DNA from: Aromatoleum tolulyticum | GTDB lineage: Bacteria > Pseudomonadota > Gammaproteobacteria > Burkholderiales > Rhodocyclaceae | Assembly: GCF_900156155.1 (NCBI RefSeq) | Contig: NZ_FTMD01000012.1 | Span: 62,001 to 126,000, forward strand | Direction of reading: 5' to 3' | DNA: 64,000 bases | The notes under the pieces: generated by a model | What the model was told of the DNA's origin: nothing | Databases searched by the model: none | Seen by the model: only the letters and a program-made list of their open reading frames with translations | Position numbers and translations under genes: made by a program | Shown here: positions 25,182-34,186 of the stretch, piece after piece | Numbering within the stretch: position 1 is the first letter of the stretch | How the letters are laid out: each line of letters starts with the position of its first letter

Positions 25182-27031
25182 GGACGCTGGCGCTTCCACA
25201 GCAGGTAGGCGTACAGCGCCCACAGGCGGTAGCCGTGGTCGCGGGTGCCGCTCCGGTGTTCGGCGATCAGCATGGAGACGGCTGCCGGGTGCAGCGGCCC
25301 GCCGGTGTCCTCGTGGGCGAGGGCGAGCAGACGCTCGCCCAGGCCGCCGCGGAACCACGCGTGGATGGGGACGCCGAAGCCTTGCTTGCGGCGGCGCCAC
25401 AGCGACGCGGGGAGGCGGTCGGCGAAGCTTTCATGCAGCATCCGCTTGCCGCGGGTACCGCGCCGGTGCCATGTACGCGGCAAGGAGAAGGCGAGTTCGA
25501 CCACTTCGCGGTCGAGGAAGGGGGCGCGGGTTTCCAGCGAATGCGCCATGCTGGCGCGATCGACCTTGACCAGGATGTCCTGCGGGAGGTAGATCAGCGC
25601 GTCCGCGAACATCATGCGGGCGATGTCGTCGGGCGCGGTGCTTTCCGGGATGCCGGGCGGCGGATGGCCGCGGCCGTCGAGGTCCGGCGCCAGTCGGTGC
25701 AACTGGGCGGGCGCGAACATCAGCGGCGCGAAATAGGGTGTTTCGGCCTGCTGCCGGCCGACGACGTCCAGGAACAGGTGTGCTTTCTTGAGCACGCTGC
25801 GGCTGTGATGCGCGGTGGGTTCGGGCAGGGCGCGCACGGCCCGTTCGGCGAGGTGGCGCAGACCCGCCGGCAGGCGCGAATACCAGCGCAGGATGTTGCG
25901 TGCCTGATAGCGCTGGTAACCGCTGAACAGTTCGTCGCCGCCGTCGCCCGAGAGGGCCACCTTGACCCGTTGCGCAGCGACGCGGGAAACGAGGGCGGTG
26001 GGCAGCAGGGACGCGTCGGCGAAGGGCTGTCCGACATGGTTGAGCAGCAGGCGTTCGAGTTCGGGTTCGTCCCAGCCGGCGAGCACTTCCTCGTAGTGGT
26101 CGGTGTCGAGGCTGTCGGCGGCGAGCCGTGCATAGCGCCGTTCGTCGAATGCGGCCTCGGTGAAGCCGATCGTGAAGGTCTTCAGCGGCAGGCCGAGTTC
26201 CTGCCGCACGAGCGCGCATACCAGGGTCGAATCGACGCCCCCGGACAGGAATGCGCCGACTTCGACGTCCGCGACCATGCGGCGTCTGACGGCCGCGGTC
26301 ATCGCCGTGCGTAGCGCCTGCTGCGCTGCGGACGAATTGCCATCGAAGCGGCGGACCCGCAGCTGCCACCAGGCGCGTTGGTCCAGCGTGCCGCCGGGGT
26401 GCCAGTGTCCGACGTGGCCGGGAAGGATTTCGCGCACTTCGCGCCAGGCGCTGCGGCCGGGCATCGTGTAGCCGTAGCGCAGGTAGTCGGCGGTGCTGTC
26501 GATGTCCTCGTGCCACGGGTCGTCGCCGAGCTGGCGCAGGGCGGGCAATTCGGAGGCGCAGGCCAGCCCTCCGTCCGGGAGTTCCTGCACGAACAGCGGT
26601 TTCTTGCCCATGCGGTCGCGGCCGAGGAGGAGCGTCTTCTCCCGAGCGTCCCAGAATGCGAAGGCCCACATGCCTTCGAGCCCTTCAAGAAAGCGTTCGC
26701 CTTCGAGGATCAGTCCGGCGAGCAGGACTTCGGTGTCGCCGTGGGTGCGGAAGTGCCAGCGTGGCGCGAGCCGGTGGCGCACCTCGGTGTAGTTGTAGAT
26801 CTCGCCGTTGTAGGCCAGGACGTAGCGGGCGCTCGGGTCCTGCATCGGCTGGGGGCTGCCGGCCAGGTCGATGATCGACAGGCGCCGGTGTCCCAGAACC
26901 GCGCCGCCGGCGTGTTCGACGCGCCCGTCGTCGGGGCCGCGATGATGCAGGGCGGCGAGGGCGCGTTCCATGTGCAGCGCGGCGTGATCCGGGGAAGTGC
27001 GGTGATCATGAAGGAAGGCAAGGCCGCACAT
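25178..27031 (-). CDS. asnB: asparagine synthase-type glutamine amidotransferase
   Basis: 617 residues, the usual AsnB length. Met1 is followed by Cys2, the nucleophile of class II glutamine amidotransferases. RGPDDG, YNGEIYNY and the glutaminase domain reach about residue 210. The ATP-pyrophosphatase loop SGGVDSTL is at 263-270. Inside an exopolysaccharide cluster such enzymes usually amidate a sugar acid rather than make free asparagine, but the sequence cannot decide. It is coupled by overlaps to GT4 genes on both sides. Confidence 0.88.
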   Translation of the reverse strand: MCGLAFLHDHRTSPDHAALHMERALAALHHRGPDDGRVEHAGGAVLGHRRLSIIDLAGSPQPMQDPSARYVLAYNGEIYNYTEVRHRLAPRWHFRTHGDTEVLLAGLILEGERFLEGLEGMWAFAFWDAREKTLLLGRDRMGKKPLFVQELPDGGLACASELPALRQLGDDPWHEDIDSTADYLRYGYTMPGRSAWREVREILPGHVGHWHPGGTLDQRAWWQLRVRRFDGNSSAAQQALRTAMTAAVRRRMVADVEVGAFLSGGVDSTLVCALVRQELGLPLKTFTIGFTEAAFDERRYARLAADSLDTDHYEEVLAGWDEPELERLLLNHVGQPFADASLLPTALVSRVAAQRVKVALSGDGGDELFSGYQRYQARNILRWYSRLPAGLRHLAERAVRALPEPTAHHSRSVLKKAHLFLDVVGRQQAETPYFAPLMFAPAQLHRLAPDLDGRGHPPPGIPESTAPDDIARMMFADALIYLPQDILVKVDRASMAHSLETRAPFLDREVVELAFSLPRTWHRRGTRGKRMLHESFADRLPASLWRRRKQGFGVPIHAWFRGGLGERLLALAHEDTGGPLHPAAVSMLIAEHRSGTRDHGYRLWALYAYLLWKRQRP

Positions 27032-28257
27032 CAGGACGACATCCGTTTGTGTGTGAGAAGTTCCTGGAACAATTGTGTGTAGCGTTCCGCTGCACGATCC
27101 CAGGTAAGGCCTTCATCGATGATGAACTGGCGGGCACGTTCCCCAAGCATCGTCCGTATGGCGGGGTCGCCAAGGCGCAGCAGGCAATCGCTCAGGCCTT
27201 CGACATTGCCCCGCGCGAACAGCAAGCCGCGGACGTCGGCGCCGATGAGTTCCCGCAGGCCGTCGATGTCGCTCGCCACCACCGGCCGGGCCGCCGCGAA
27301 GGCTTCCAGAACGACGTTGGGCCGTCCTTCGGCGAGGCTGGGGAGTACGAAGATGTCGCATTCGGCCAGCAATGCGGGCAGGCGTTCAGGGGGCTGGAAC
27401 GGGAGGAAACGAACCCGCCGTGTGACGCCCAGCGTGTCCGCGAGCTGCCGGAGGGCGGATTCCTCGCTGCCTTCGCCCACGATGCTGAGGGTGTAATGTC
27501 CGGGCAGGGCGGCCAGCGCTCGGATGAGGGTGCCCACCGACTTTCGCGGGATCAGGCTGGCGACGCATAGCAGGCGCAGCGCTCCGGTGTCCGACCGGGC
27601 GGGCTGCACTTCGAGGAAGTCCTGTGCAACGCCGTTGGGAATCGTGACGAGCTTGTCCGCGATGGCCGGTACGCTTATGCGCAGCGCGTCGGCCATCGCT
27701 TCGCTGACGGTGACGACGCGGTCGCACAGCCGGGCGCACAGGCCGAGCATCGTGCGAAACAGGCGTCCCTTGTCGACGCGGTTTGCATCTTCGCCGCGCA
27801 GTGTGACGACGACCGGGATGCCGCGGGCGCGCCCGGCCAGGCCGGCTGCGATGCCGCAGATCGACCAGTTCGCGAACAGGATCTGGGTCCCGCGGGAGTG
27901 GCGCCAGCAGGCGACAAGCATCGCGAGCAGGAACGGCGGCACAAGCAGGAGATTCGCTCGCCTGGCGCCCAATGCGGCAGGGATGCCGCCGGCACCGTGG
28001 GCAAGTGTCTGCAGCCCGCGCGGAGCGTAGCGGAAGGTTGTCGCGAATGGTGCCACGGCGTCGGCGGGGGACGCCGTCGCGTCGGCGGGTGCGAGCACCC
28101 GCAGAGAGCAGTGCCGGTCAAGGGCTGCGGCCAGCCGTTGAACGAAAATTCCGCTGACCGACCCGGCATCCAACGGATACGAGGTGGTGAGCAGCAGCAC
28201 GGAGATTCTGGCGGGCGTATCGCTTCCGCGACCGTGTACGGGATGTTGTCGGGTCAT
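27031..28257 (-). CDS. GT4 glycosyltransferase
   Basis: 408 residues; the ATG overlaps the GT87-like stop (ATGA), which fixes the start. It has TTSYPLDAGSVSGIFVQRLA near the N-terminus, VVVTLRGEDANRVDKG, LLCVASLIPRKSVGTLIRAL, IVGEGSEESALRQLA and PSLAEGRPNVVLEAFAA. This is the GT4 (WcaL/ExoL-like) layout with an intact E-x7-E motif. It probably adds one sugar to the glycan of this locus. Confidence 0.88.
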   Translation of the reverse strand: MTRQHPVHGRGSDTPARISVLLLTTSYPLDAGSVSGIFVQRLAAALDRHCSLRVLAPADATASPADAVAPFATTFRYAPRGLQTLAHGAGGIPAALGARRANLLLVPPFLLAMLVACWRHSRGTQILFANWSICGIAAGLAGRARGIPVVVTLRGEDANRVDKGRLFRTMLGLCARLCDRVVTVSEAMADALRISVPAIADKLVTIPNGVAQDFLEVQPARSDTGALRLLCVASLIPRKSVGTLIRALAALPGHYTLSIVGEGSEESALRQLADTLGVTRRVRFLPFQPPERLPALLAECDIFVLPSLAEGRPNVVLEAFAAARPVVASDIDGLRELIGADVRGLLFARGNVEGLSDCLLRLGDPAIRTMLGERARQFIIDEGLTWDRAAERYTQLFQELLTHKRMSS

Positions 28258-29525
28258 TGCGTGGCGATTGCGGCAGGTACCGGTTCGCGCCGGGTAGCGA
28301 CATCCGGTAGTGCGGTCGTGTCGGCCTGGTCGTTCAGGGCATGCCGGAAACGGTTCAGTGCGAGGGAGAGCAGCACGGCGACACATGCCGCACCGATCTG
28401 AATGCCGAATGTGGTTGCGACCCACTTGACTGCGAGCAGTGCGGCGAACGGCAGGCCGAGGACGGCGAACTCGACATGTCTTGCTCCGCGCCGACGCAGG
28501 TCGACCCACAGCCATGCGACGGCCGGAACGACGAGGACGAGGTCGTAGAGGTAGATCATGGGCAGCGCCAGCGGTGTCGCGAGGCACAGCACCGCGCACT
28601 GCAGGCCGTGGGTAGCAGGATGGCGGCGTCCGCGCCACCAGACCCAGCCGGTTATCGCGACCATCGCGGCGCTGGCCGCATACTGGACTGCCCAAGCCGA
28701 CTCCATCGAAGAACCCGCCATGCGTGCGGTTGCTAGAACCGTGGTCATCGGCACGAAGTTGTAGGCCCCTGCGCCGAAGCCGTCCAGATGGAACAGTGTA
28801 GCGCCGATGAAACCGAACCACGGATCGTCGCCGAAGGCGACAAGGCTGGCGACGATGGTGGCAATGACCGTCAGTGTGGCAGCGGCAAACGCCCGCCAGT
28901 AGCCGCCGGCGATCAGGGCGAGCGGAATCAGGATGCCTAAATGGGGCTTGACGCTGGCGAGTCCGATCAGGATTCCGGCCCATAGCGGGCGATCGCGGAG
29001 ACGTGCGAGGCCGAGTCCGATCAGTCCGGCGGTGAGAAAACCGTTCTGCCCGTACATCACGTTGAAGAACACCGGCGGGGCGGAGAGCGCGAAAGGCAGG
29101 GCGGCCGGTCCGCGGATGATCGTGCGGATCGCCGCCAGGAACGGCACGGCCGTGGCTGCGAGCCAGGCAAGCCACGAGGCGAGGTAGGGCAGGTACGCGA
29201 GCGGGAGGACGAGCAGGATGAAAGTCGGGGGATACATCCACGGCGCAAAGCCGACGCCGCGCGCCTGTTCGCTGTTGATGCCCGGGTAGGCCGCCACGGC
29301 AGCGCGACGCCCCGCTTCGGCCACGAATCTCGGCCGATAGAGGTTTTCGGCGGGTATTTCCTGCACCAGCATCGACGCGGCGTAGGTTGGCGTGTAATCG
29401 GTATAAAGGGGCACGTCCCCGCGCGCTGCGGCCCGATAGCCGTCGACGAGCGTCGAGCCGATGAAAGCCGCGTAGGCGACGGCAACCATCCACATTGCGG
29501 AGATGGCGAGTAGCGGCCGTTTCAT
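28254..29525 (-). CDS. GT87-like (DUF2029) membrane glycosyltransferase
   Basis: 423 residues with about ten membrane helices. YTDYTPTYAA with acidic residues lies in the first periplasmic loop, followed by GFAPWMYPPTFILLVLP and NGFLTAGLIGLGL, then LASVKPHLGILIPLALIAGG. This is the pattern of GT87 polyprenyl-phosphate-mannose-dependent transferases. It would use a lipid-linked sugar on the periplasmic side, so the DPM1-like enzyme in this region could supply its donor. The ATG at 29525 is chosen; a GTG at 29546 is the alternative and neither has a clear ribosome site. Confidence 0.8.
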   Translation of the reverse strand: MKRPLLAISAMWMVAVAYAAFIGSTLVDGYRAAARGDVPLYTDYTPTYAASMLVQEIPAENLYRPRFVAEAGRRAAVAAYPGINSEQARGVGFAPWMYPPTFILLVLPLAYLPYLASWLAWLAATAVPFLAAIRTIIRGPAALPFALSAPPVFFNVMYGQNGFLTAGLIGLGLARLRDRPLWAGILIGLASVKPHLGILIPLALIAGGYWRAFAAATLTVIATIVASLVAFGDDPWFGFIGATLFHLDGFGAGAYNFVPMTTVLATARMAGSSMESAWAVQYAASAAMVAITGWVWWRGRRHPATHGLQCAVLCLATPLALPMIYLYDLVLVVPAVAWLWVDLRRRGARHVEFAVLGLPFAALLAVKWVATTFGIQIGAACVAVLLSLALNRFRHALNDQADTTALPDVATRREPVPAAIATQ

Positions 29526-29628
29526 CTGCGGAGGAGGGGGCGACACGGGCGAACGTTAACGCGCGGTCTCGTGACGCGTGCGCCGGAGGTCATCGGCAAA
29601 GGTGTGAGCAGGTCCGGAGTGTCGCGAC

Positions 29629-29652
29629 GGTGCGGGTGGTCACGCCCGCACC
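29629..29652. terminator. perfect 8-bp hairpin after the 11-haem cytochrome gene
   Basis: GGTGCGGG and CCCGCACC are separated by an 8-base loop, just downstream of the minus-strand multihaem cytochrome gene. No T-run follows, so it may be a transcript-stabilising or Rho-related structure. Confidence 0.45.
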
Positions 29653-29675
29653 GGGGGACTGAAACGCCGGTGAAA

Positions 29676-32252
29676 TCACGGCGGATTGGAGCAGGTGCTG
29701 GTCATCCAGTTCTTGCCTGTGCCGGATGTGTTTGTAGTGCTGTTCTGGCTGTTGGCAATGATGGTTGAACCGCTGGCCGCGCCGCAATCGCCGGCGGACC
29801 AGTTGCCGCTTTGGGCGAAGGTGACGATCTTCAGCTTCGCGTTGGCGTAGTAGGGGCCGACGTTGTATGTACTGCTGCTGCCGTTGGTCGCAACCTGCTT
29901 GCTTCCAGTCTGACCGGCCTCCGGACCGACGTCGTTGAGGTTCACCAGCAGCATCTTGTTCTTCCAGCCGTGGGGAACCGCGACGTGACACCAGGTGCAA
30001 TACAGTTTCCCGATCTTGTCGATGTGGAAGTTATGCAGGTTGCCTTTGCCGGAAGAGCCATCGTAGAAACCGGAACGCCGACCCGAATTGTTGCGTGTCG
30101 TATATACGGTAGAGTCGTGGCACTTGAAGCACAGCAGGTTCGAGGTTTCGCCGCTGTCGCGGCCGGTGGCGCCCATGGTGGGGCCCCATATGCCCTTGAG
30201 AATGAAGTTGTTGGCCGAGCCGTGCGGTCCCCATACGCCCGAATCGGGCGTGATCGGGGGGGTGCCGCTGCCGCTGGCGTTCGAGCCGTGGCAGTCGGTG
30301 CAATACATCGTCTGCGTGCCGACGTTGTTTGTCCACGGCGAGCGCCACGGGCTCGCGTCGGTGATGCCGCGATTGGTCAGGGTACGACCCGTCGGCCCGA
30401 TCACGGGATGCCATGAACGATAGTTGCCGGTCTGGTAGGAGGTGCCGGCGCCGGTGGCGCCGGTCGCGTTGTTGGGCTGGAATTCGCGCGCCTGGTTGGT
30501 ATAGCGGGTGTAACTGGTCCGGACTCCGTCCGGGTTGGCCGGGGTCAGATTGGTGGTGGTGCCCAGTTCGGGGCGCTTGGTGCCGCTCGGATAGGTGTTG
30601 TCGTCGGGGTAGCCGTAGTCCGAATGACACTTGAGGCAGATCTGGTATTCCCGCGTGACCCATGCGCTCCCGACGGTCGTGGCGGCCCCGACTCCGCCAT
30701 CCCCTTTCTTTTCCGTGTAGCTGTTAGGCAGATCGAAGAAGCCGGTACCGGTATAGACCGGTTCGACGCCGAAGGCGCCGCGCAGTGCGCCCGAGGCGAG
30801 GTTGCCGTTCGCACCACCGGGGACGTGGGTGCGCTGGTCGGTGCCCTGGCGGTTGAACAGGCTGTTGCGCGTCACACGGTGCGGATTGTGGCAGTCGGTG
30901 CACTCGGCGTGGCGCTTGGTCAGGTCGGTCTGGCCAAGGGTCGCCTGAGTCTCGACGAAGTCGCTGTTCTTGATGTCATGCGATTCGACCCCGGATGCCT
31001 GTTCCGAAGTTGCAATCGGCATACGGCGCGCCAGGGTGGTGAAATCGGTCTTGATGTCCGGGACGGTGCCGTTCCCGGCATTCAGAATGCTCTCGGCCGT
31101 GGTCGTGTGGCACTGGTAACAGGTTTCCTCGATGGCCGACTTGCTGTTGGGGTCGAATTCCGAGCCCCATCCCAGTTTGTAGCTGCCCGCGCCTGTGCCG
31201 CCGCTGCCGCCGAGAACGCCTTCGCGCAGCAGGCGGCGCGTGCCCTGTACCGCATGAGTGTCATGGCAGTTGAGGCAGCCGGCCTCCCATACCTTGATGC
31301 TCGCCTTTCCGCCCAGGAGGAATTCGCGCCGGTTTGCGGCGTCGGTCTTGTAGGTTTCGTCGCCAATGGTTTCCGATGCGTGCGAGGACTGGGACCATGC
31401 CGTGCCGAGCTTGTTGTGGCAGCCGAGGCAGATCTGGTCGTTGGCGGGGAGGAATTCGGCCCCTGCCGGGTTCACTTTCTGCAAACGGTTCAGGCGCAGG
31501 AACTTCGGGACGTCGAGGTGCGGGTCGTGGCAGGTGGTGCACTGGACCTGGCCGGCGCCGGCCGTGCCCGTCGGCTGCAGCGGCAGTGCCGGTCTGACGC
31601 CGGCGCTGCGGATGCCGATGACGGGGCTGGTGCTGGAGCCTTCAGGATAGCGCTGTTGACCGTCCATGTGGCGCAACTCGCCGTCGGCGGTGGCGAGGGC
31701 GTCATCGTAGGTAAATGAGATCGGGTGGTCGTTGCGCAGGTCGATGCCGAGGTTGCGCGTGAAGCCCGTGGTCGTCCCCAGTCCGGTGGGCATCTTGCCG
31801 GCGTCGGTATTGCTCATCGTCACCGAAACGTTGGTCTTGCCGCCGAGCACGCCGACCGTGCCGATCGCCATCGTGCCGTCGTGACAGGACAGGCACAGCT
31901 TGGAACTGCCGCCGGGCTGCGCCAGTGCGCCCCCGAGGATGGTCTGGGCGTCGAGCGAGTTCGAGGTGTAGGGCGTGTAGGTCGCGCTCGACAGGGTGCG
32001 GTTCCACAGCGGCGCTGGCGCGGCGATGTTCGCGGCGTGCGGGGTGTGGCAGAAGACGCAGATCTGGCTTTCCGTCGTCGCCTTTACCGTACCCGGTGCG
32101 GTGGAGCCGGAGGAGGATAGATTGTGCTTGGTGTTGGAGATCTTCGACTGCTGGGCTTCGGCCGGCGCGATGCCGCCTGCGAGCGACAGCACGCATGCGA
32201 AGAGCGTCAGGACTTGCCGGAAACCGGTGGCGGGGCGACTGTAATTTTCCAT
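29676..32252 (-). CDS. undecahaem cytochrome with N-terminal OmcE-like module
   Basis: 858-residue exported protein, signal peptide 1-34 (AEAQ). Eleven CXXCH sites start at Cys65, 120, 238, 275, 326, 378, 451, 539, 651, 708 and 752. The first 281 residues reproduce the whole tetrahaem OmcE-like protein of 6918-7754: TKHNL (43 versus 33), ICVFCHTPHAAN (65 versus 52), CLSCHDGT (120 versus 105), RNDHP (176 versus 163), CHDPH (242 versus 247) and CLGCHNK (275 versus 272). The remaining 577 residues add seven haems and end in a haem-free Gly/Ser/Thr/Asn-rich domain with Cys823 and Cys854. It could be a filament tip, base or branching subunit, or a separate extracellular reductase. It lies downstream of a haemerythrin-GGDEF gene on the same strand. 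A weak sigma-54-like site is at 32436-32451. Confidence 0.9.
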   Translation of the reverse strand: MENYSRPATGFRQVLTLFACVLSLAGGIAPAEAQQSKISNTKHNLSSSGSTAPGTVKATTESQICVFCHTPHAANIAAPAPLWNRTLSSATYTPYTSNSLDAQTILGGALAQPGGSSKLCLSCHDGTMAIGTVGVLGGKTNVSVTMSNTDAGKMPTGLGTTTGFTRNLGIDLRNDHPISFTYDDALATADGELRHMDGQQRYPEGSSTSPVIGIRSAGVRPALPLQPTGTAGAGQVQCTTCHDPHLDVPKFLRLNRLQKVNPAGAEFLPANDQICLGCHNKLGTAWSQSSHASETIGDETYKTDAANRREFLLGGKASIKVWEAGCLNCHDTHAVQGTRRLLREGVLGGSGGTGAGSYKLGWGSEFDPNSKSAIEETCYQCHTTTAESILNAGNGTVPDIKTDFTTLARRMPIATSEQASGVESHDIKNSDFVETQATLGQTDLTKRHAECTDCHNPHRVTRNSLFNRQGTDQRTHVPGGANGNLASGALRGAFGVEPVYTGTGFFDLPNSYTEKKGDGGVGAATTVGSAWVTREYQICLKCHSDYGYPDDNTYPSGTKRPELGTTTNLTPANPDGVRTSYTRYTNQAREFQPNNATGATGAGTSYQTGNYRSWHPVIGPTGRTLTNRGITDASPWRSPWTNNVGTQTMYCTDCHGSNASGSGTPPITPDSGVWGPHGSANNFILKGIWGPTMGATGRDSGETSNLLCFKCHDSTVYTTRNNSGRRSGFYDGSSGKGNLHNFHIDKIGKLYCTWCHVAVPHGWKNKMLLVNLNDVGPEAGQTGSKQVATNGSSSTYNVGPYYANAKLKIVTFAQSGNWSAGDCGAASGSTIIANSQNSTTNTSGTGKNWMTSTCSNPP

Positions 32253-32499
32253 TCCAGTACTTTGGTCTCGGGTGCGCACACGGGATTCGGGCAACTCGCA
32301 GTCACGCGCCGCGCAGTGGATCTGATCGCTTGCGAACCGCTTTCGTGGGACGTCCGAGCCGGAGTCGTGCGCACGGGGGACAATTCCCGGGCTCCGGTTC
32401 GGTCGCGTTCCGGCAGGGACGCAATTCATGACGACGGCAATAGTATTCCCGCCATTATCAGGCAGTGCGGCGCGAATGAAAAGCACGGCCGAAATAGGC

Positions 32500-33906
32500 T
32501 TACATGTGGTTTCCCGAAGGTGTTTCAAGGTAGTGGAAATATTGCCGGTCGGCGCCGACGAGGTGCTGGGCGACGACGTCGTAGGCGAGGAACTGGAATA
32601 CCTCCGCGATCGGCAAGTCGGCGTCCTGCCGGACGCGTTCGAACAGCCGGGCGGCCTGCGCAAGCAGGCGTCCGTGCTCGGCGGCATGGGCCTCGCGAGC
32701 GGGAAAGCCGATGGCGTCGTGCAACTGCTCTTCTTCCGCGAAGTGCGCGGTGATGTCCTCGACGAGGACTTCCATCGCTTCGAGGACTTCTGCGCGCGGT
32801 GCGTGCGACATCACGGCGTGCAGAAGGCGGTTGGCGTGTTCGAACAGCTGGTGGTGCTGGCGGTCCACGCGGTCGTTGCCGCTGCGGTAGCTTTCGCGCC
32901 ACACGAGTTCGACCGGCGAACATGCCTGACGGGTACCGTCGCCGGCGAACGCGGAATAGGGGTCGGCGACGACGCGATTGCGTCCGTTGTCCTTGGCCCG
33001 GTACATCGCGCGGTCGGCGCGTGCGAGCCAGTGCTCGAAGCCTTCGCCGCAGTGGTATTCGGCGACGCCGACGCTGATGGTGACCGGCCGTGCGCTCGAC
33101 AGTTGCGCTTCGGCCACGCGTGCGCACAGTTTCTGCGCGAGTTGTTCGGCTTCGCGCAAGGCGGTATCGGGCGCGAGCACGATGAATTCCTCGCCGCCCC
33201 AGCGCGTGACGGTGTCGGCGCGGCGGATGTCGCCGCGGATGCAGCGGACGAGTTCGACGAGCACGTAGTCGCCGACGGCGTGGCCAAACTGGTCGTTGAT
33301 TTCCTTGAAGTGGTCGACGTCGAGCACCAGCAGAGAGACGGCATGGCCGTGGCGCTCGGCGCGGGACATTTCCAGCAGGGCCGCGTCTTCGAGATGGCGG
33401 CGGTTCCAGGCGCCGGTCAGCCGGTCGGTGTAGGCCAGGCGTTCCATCTGTTCGAGGGCGTGCAGGAGCTCTGCGTGGCGCGCCTCGGCGTACTCGGCCG
33501 GGTTGGCGATGGTGCCGGCGCGTGCGCCGATTTCGGTGGCGATCATCCCTGACGCGATGACCTCGCCGTCGCCCGCGCGCAGCGGAAAGCGCGTGACGAG
33601 GAAGCGGCGCGACCTCAGTCCCACGACGGCTTCCTCTTCGTTGTGCGTGATCTCCACGGATGCGCCGTTGCCGATGCGCAGGGTCCGGGTCACGCCGGCG
33701 GTGCGCAGCACGTCGTCTTCGTGCCGCCCCGGCAACGATTCCGCCGGGAGATTCAGCATCTGGGCGAAGGACTCGTTGGCGTAGAGGTAGGTGCCGTCGT
33801 TGCCGCGAATGGCGATCAGGGCGGGCGACTGGGCTACGAGCGAATGCAGGAGCGACGCGCGGGCGTTGCGAGCCGGGTTTTCCGTTGAGGCCAGGGTTTC
33901 GCTCAT
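32500..33906 (-). CDS. PAS-GGDEF diguanylate cyclase with C-terminal haemerythrin domain
   Basis: 468 residues. A PAS fold covers about 30-130 (NGDGTYLYANESFAQMLN-like region). The GGDEF domain covers about 165-325 with an intact WGGEEF active site and RRAD inhibitory site five residues before it. A bacteriohaemerythrin follows (VELVWRESYRSGNDRVDRQHHQLFEHANRLLH, here one continuous region; then HFAEEEQLHDAIGFP and the final His pairs). The di-iron haemerythrin binds oxygen, so the protein probably couples oxygen to cyclic-di-GMP synthesis. No membrane segment, so cytoplasmic. It lies directly upstream of the 11-haem cytochrome gene on the same strand. Confidence 0.9.
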   Translation of the reverse strand: MSETLASTENPARNARASLLHSLVAQSPALIAIRGNDGTYLYANESFAQMLNLPAESLPGRHEDDVLRTAGVTRTLRIGNGASVEITHNEEEAVVGLRSRRFLVTRFPLRAGDGEVIASGMIATEIGARAGTIANPAEYAEARHAELLHALEQMERLAYTDRLTGAWNRRHLEDAALLEMSRAERHGHAVSLLVLDVDHFKEINDQFGHAVGDYVLVELVRCIRGDIRRADTVTRWGGEEFIVLAPDTALREAEQLAQKLCARVAEAQLSSARPVTISVGVAEYHCGEGFEHWLARADRAMYRAKDNGRNRVVADPYSAFAGDGTRQACSPVELVWRESYRSGNDRVDRQHHQLFEHANRLLHAVMSHAPRAEVLEAMEVLVEDITAHFAEEEQLHDAIGFPAREAHAAEHGRLLAQAARLFERVRQDADLPIAEVFQFLAYDVVAQHLVGADRQYFHYLETPSGNHM

Positions 33907-34186
33907 TCGACCAGTTCCCGAGTGCGTGAACAATAACCGCACTACCGTCAGTGGCTTGCGATCAGCGGCATTCTAGCGGGATCGGGGCGTGTTTGGCGTG
34001 ATTCCGGTCACGTGTATTCCGCCCGCGAGAGCAGGCGACGGCGTGTGCAAAGCGCGCTATAGTCCGCTCCGTTCGAAATTACCGGAATTGCCTGTTTGTA
34101 CGCGTATTTCAACCGTTTTTTCGCGCATGCCCCTGACATGAACGCGAGGCCGCGGCTGAACGGGGGGCTTCGTCGGGAGGGTGGTT

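Noticed and set aside
25178-27031. asnB-like gene as part of an exosortase (PEP-CTERM) system
   Set aside because: No exosortase, PEP-CTERM protein or typical export gene set is present in the window.
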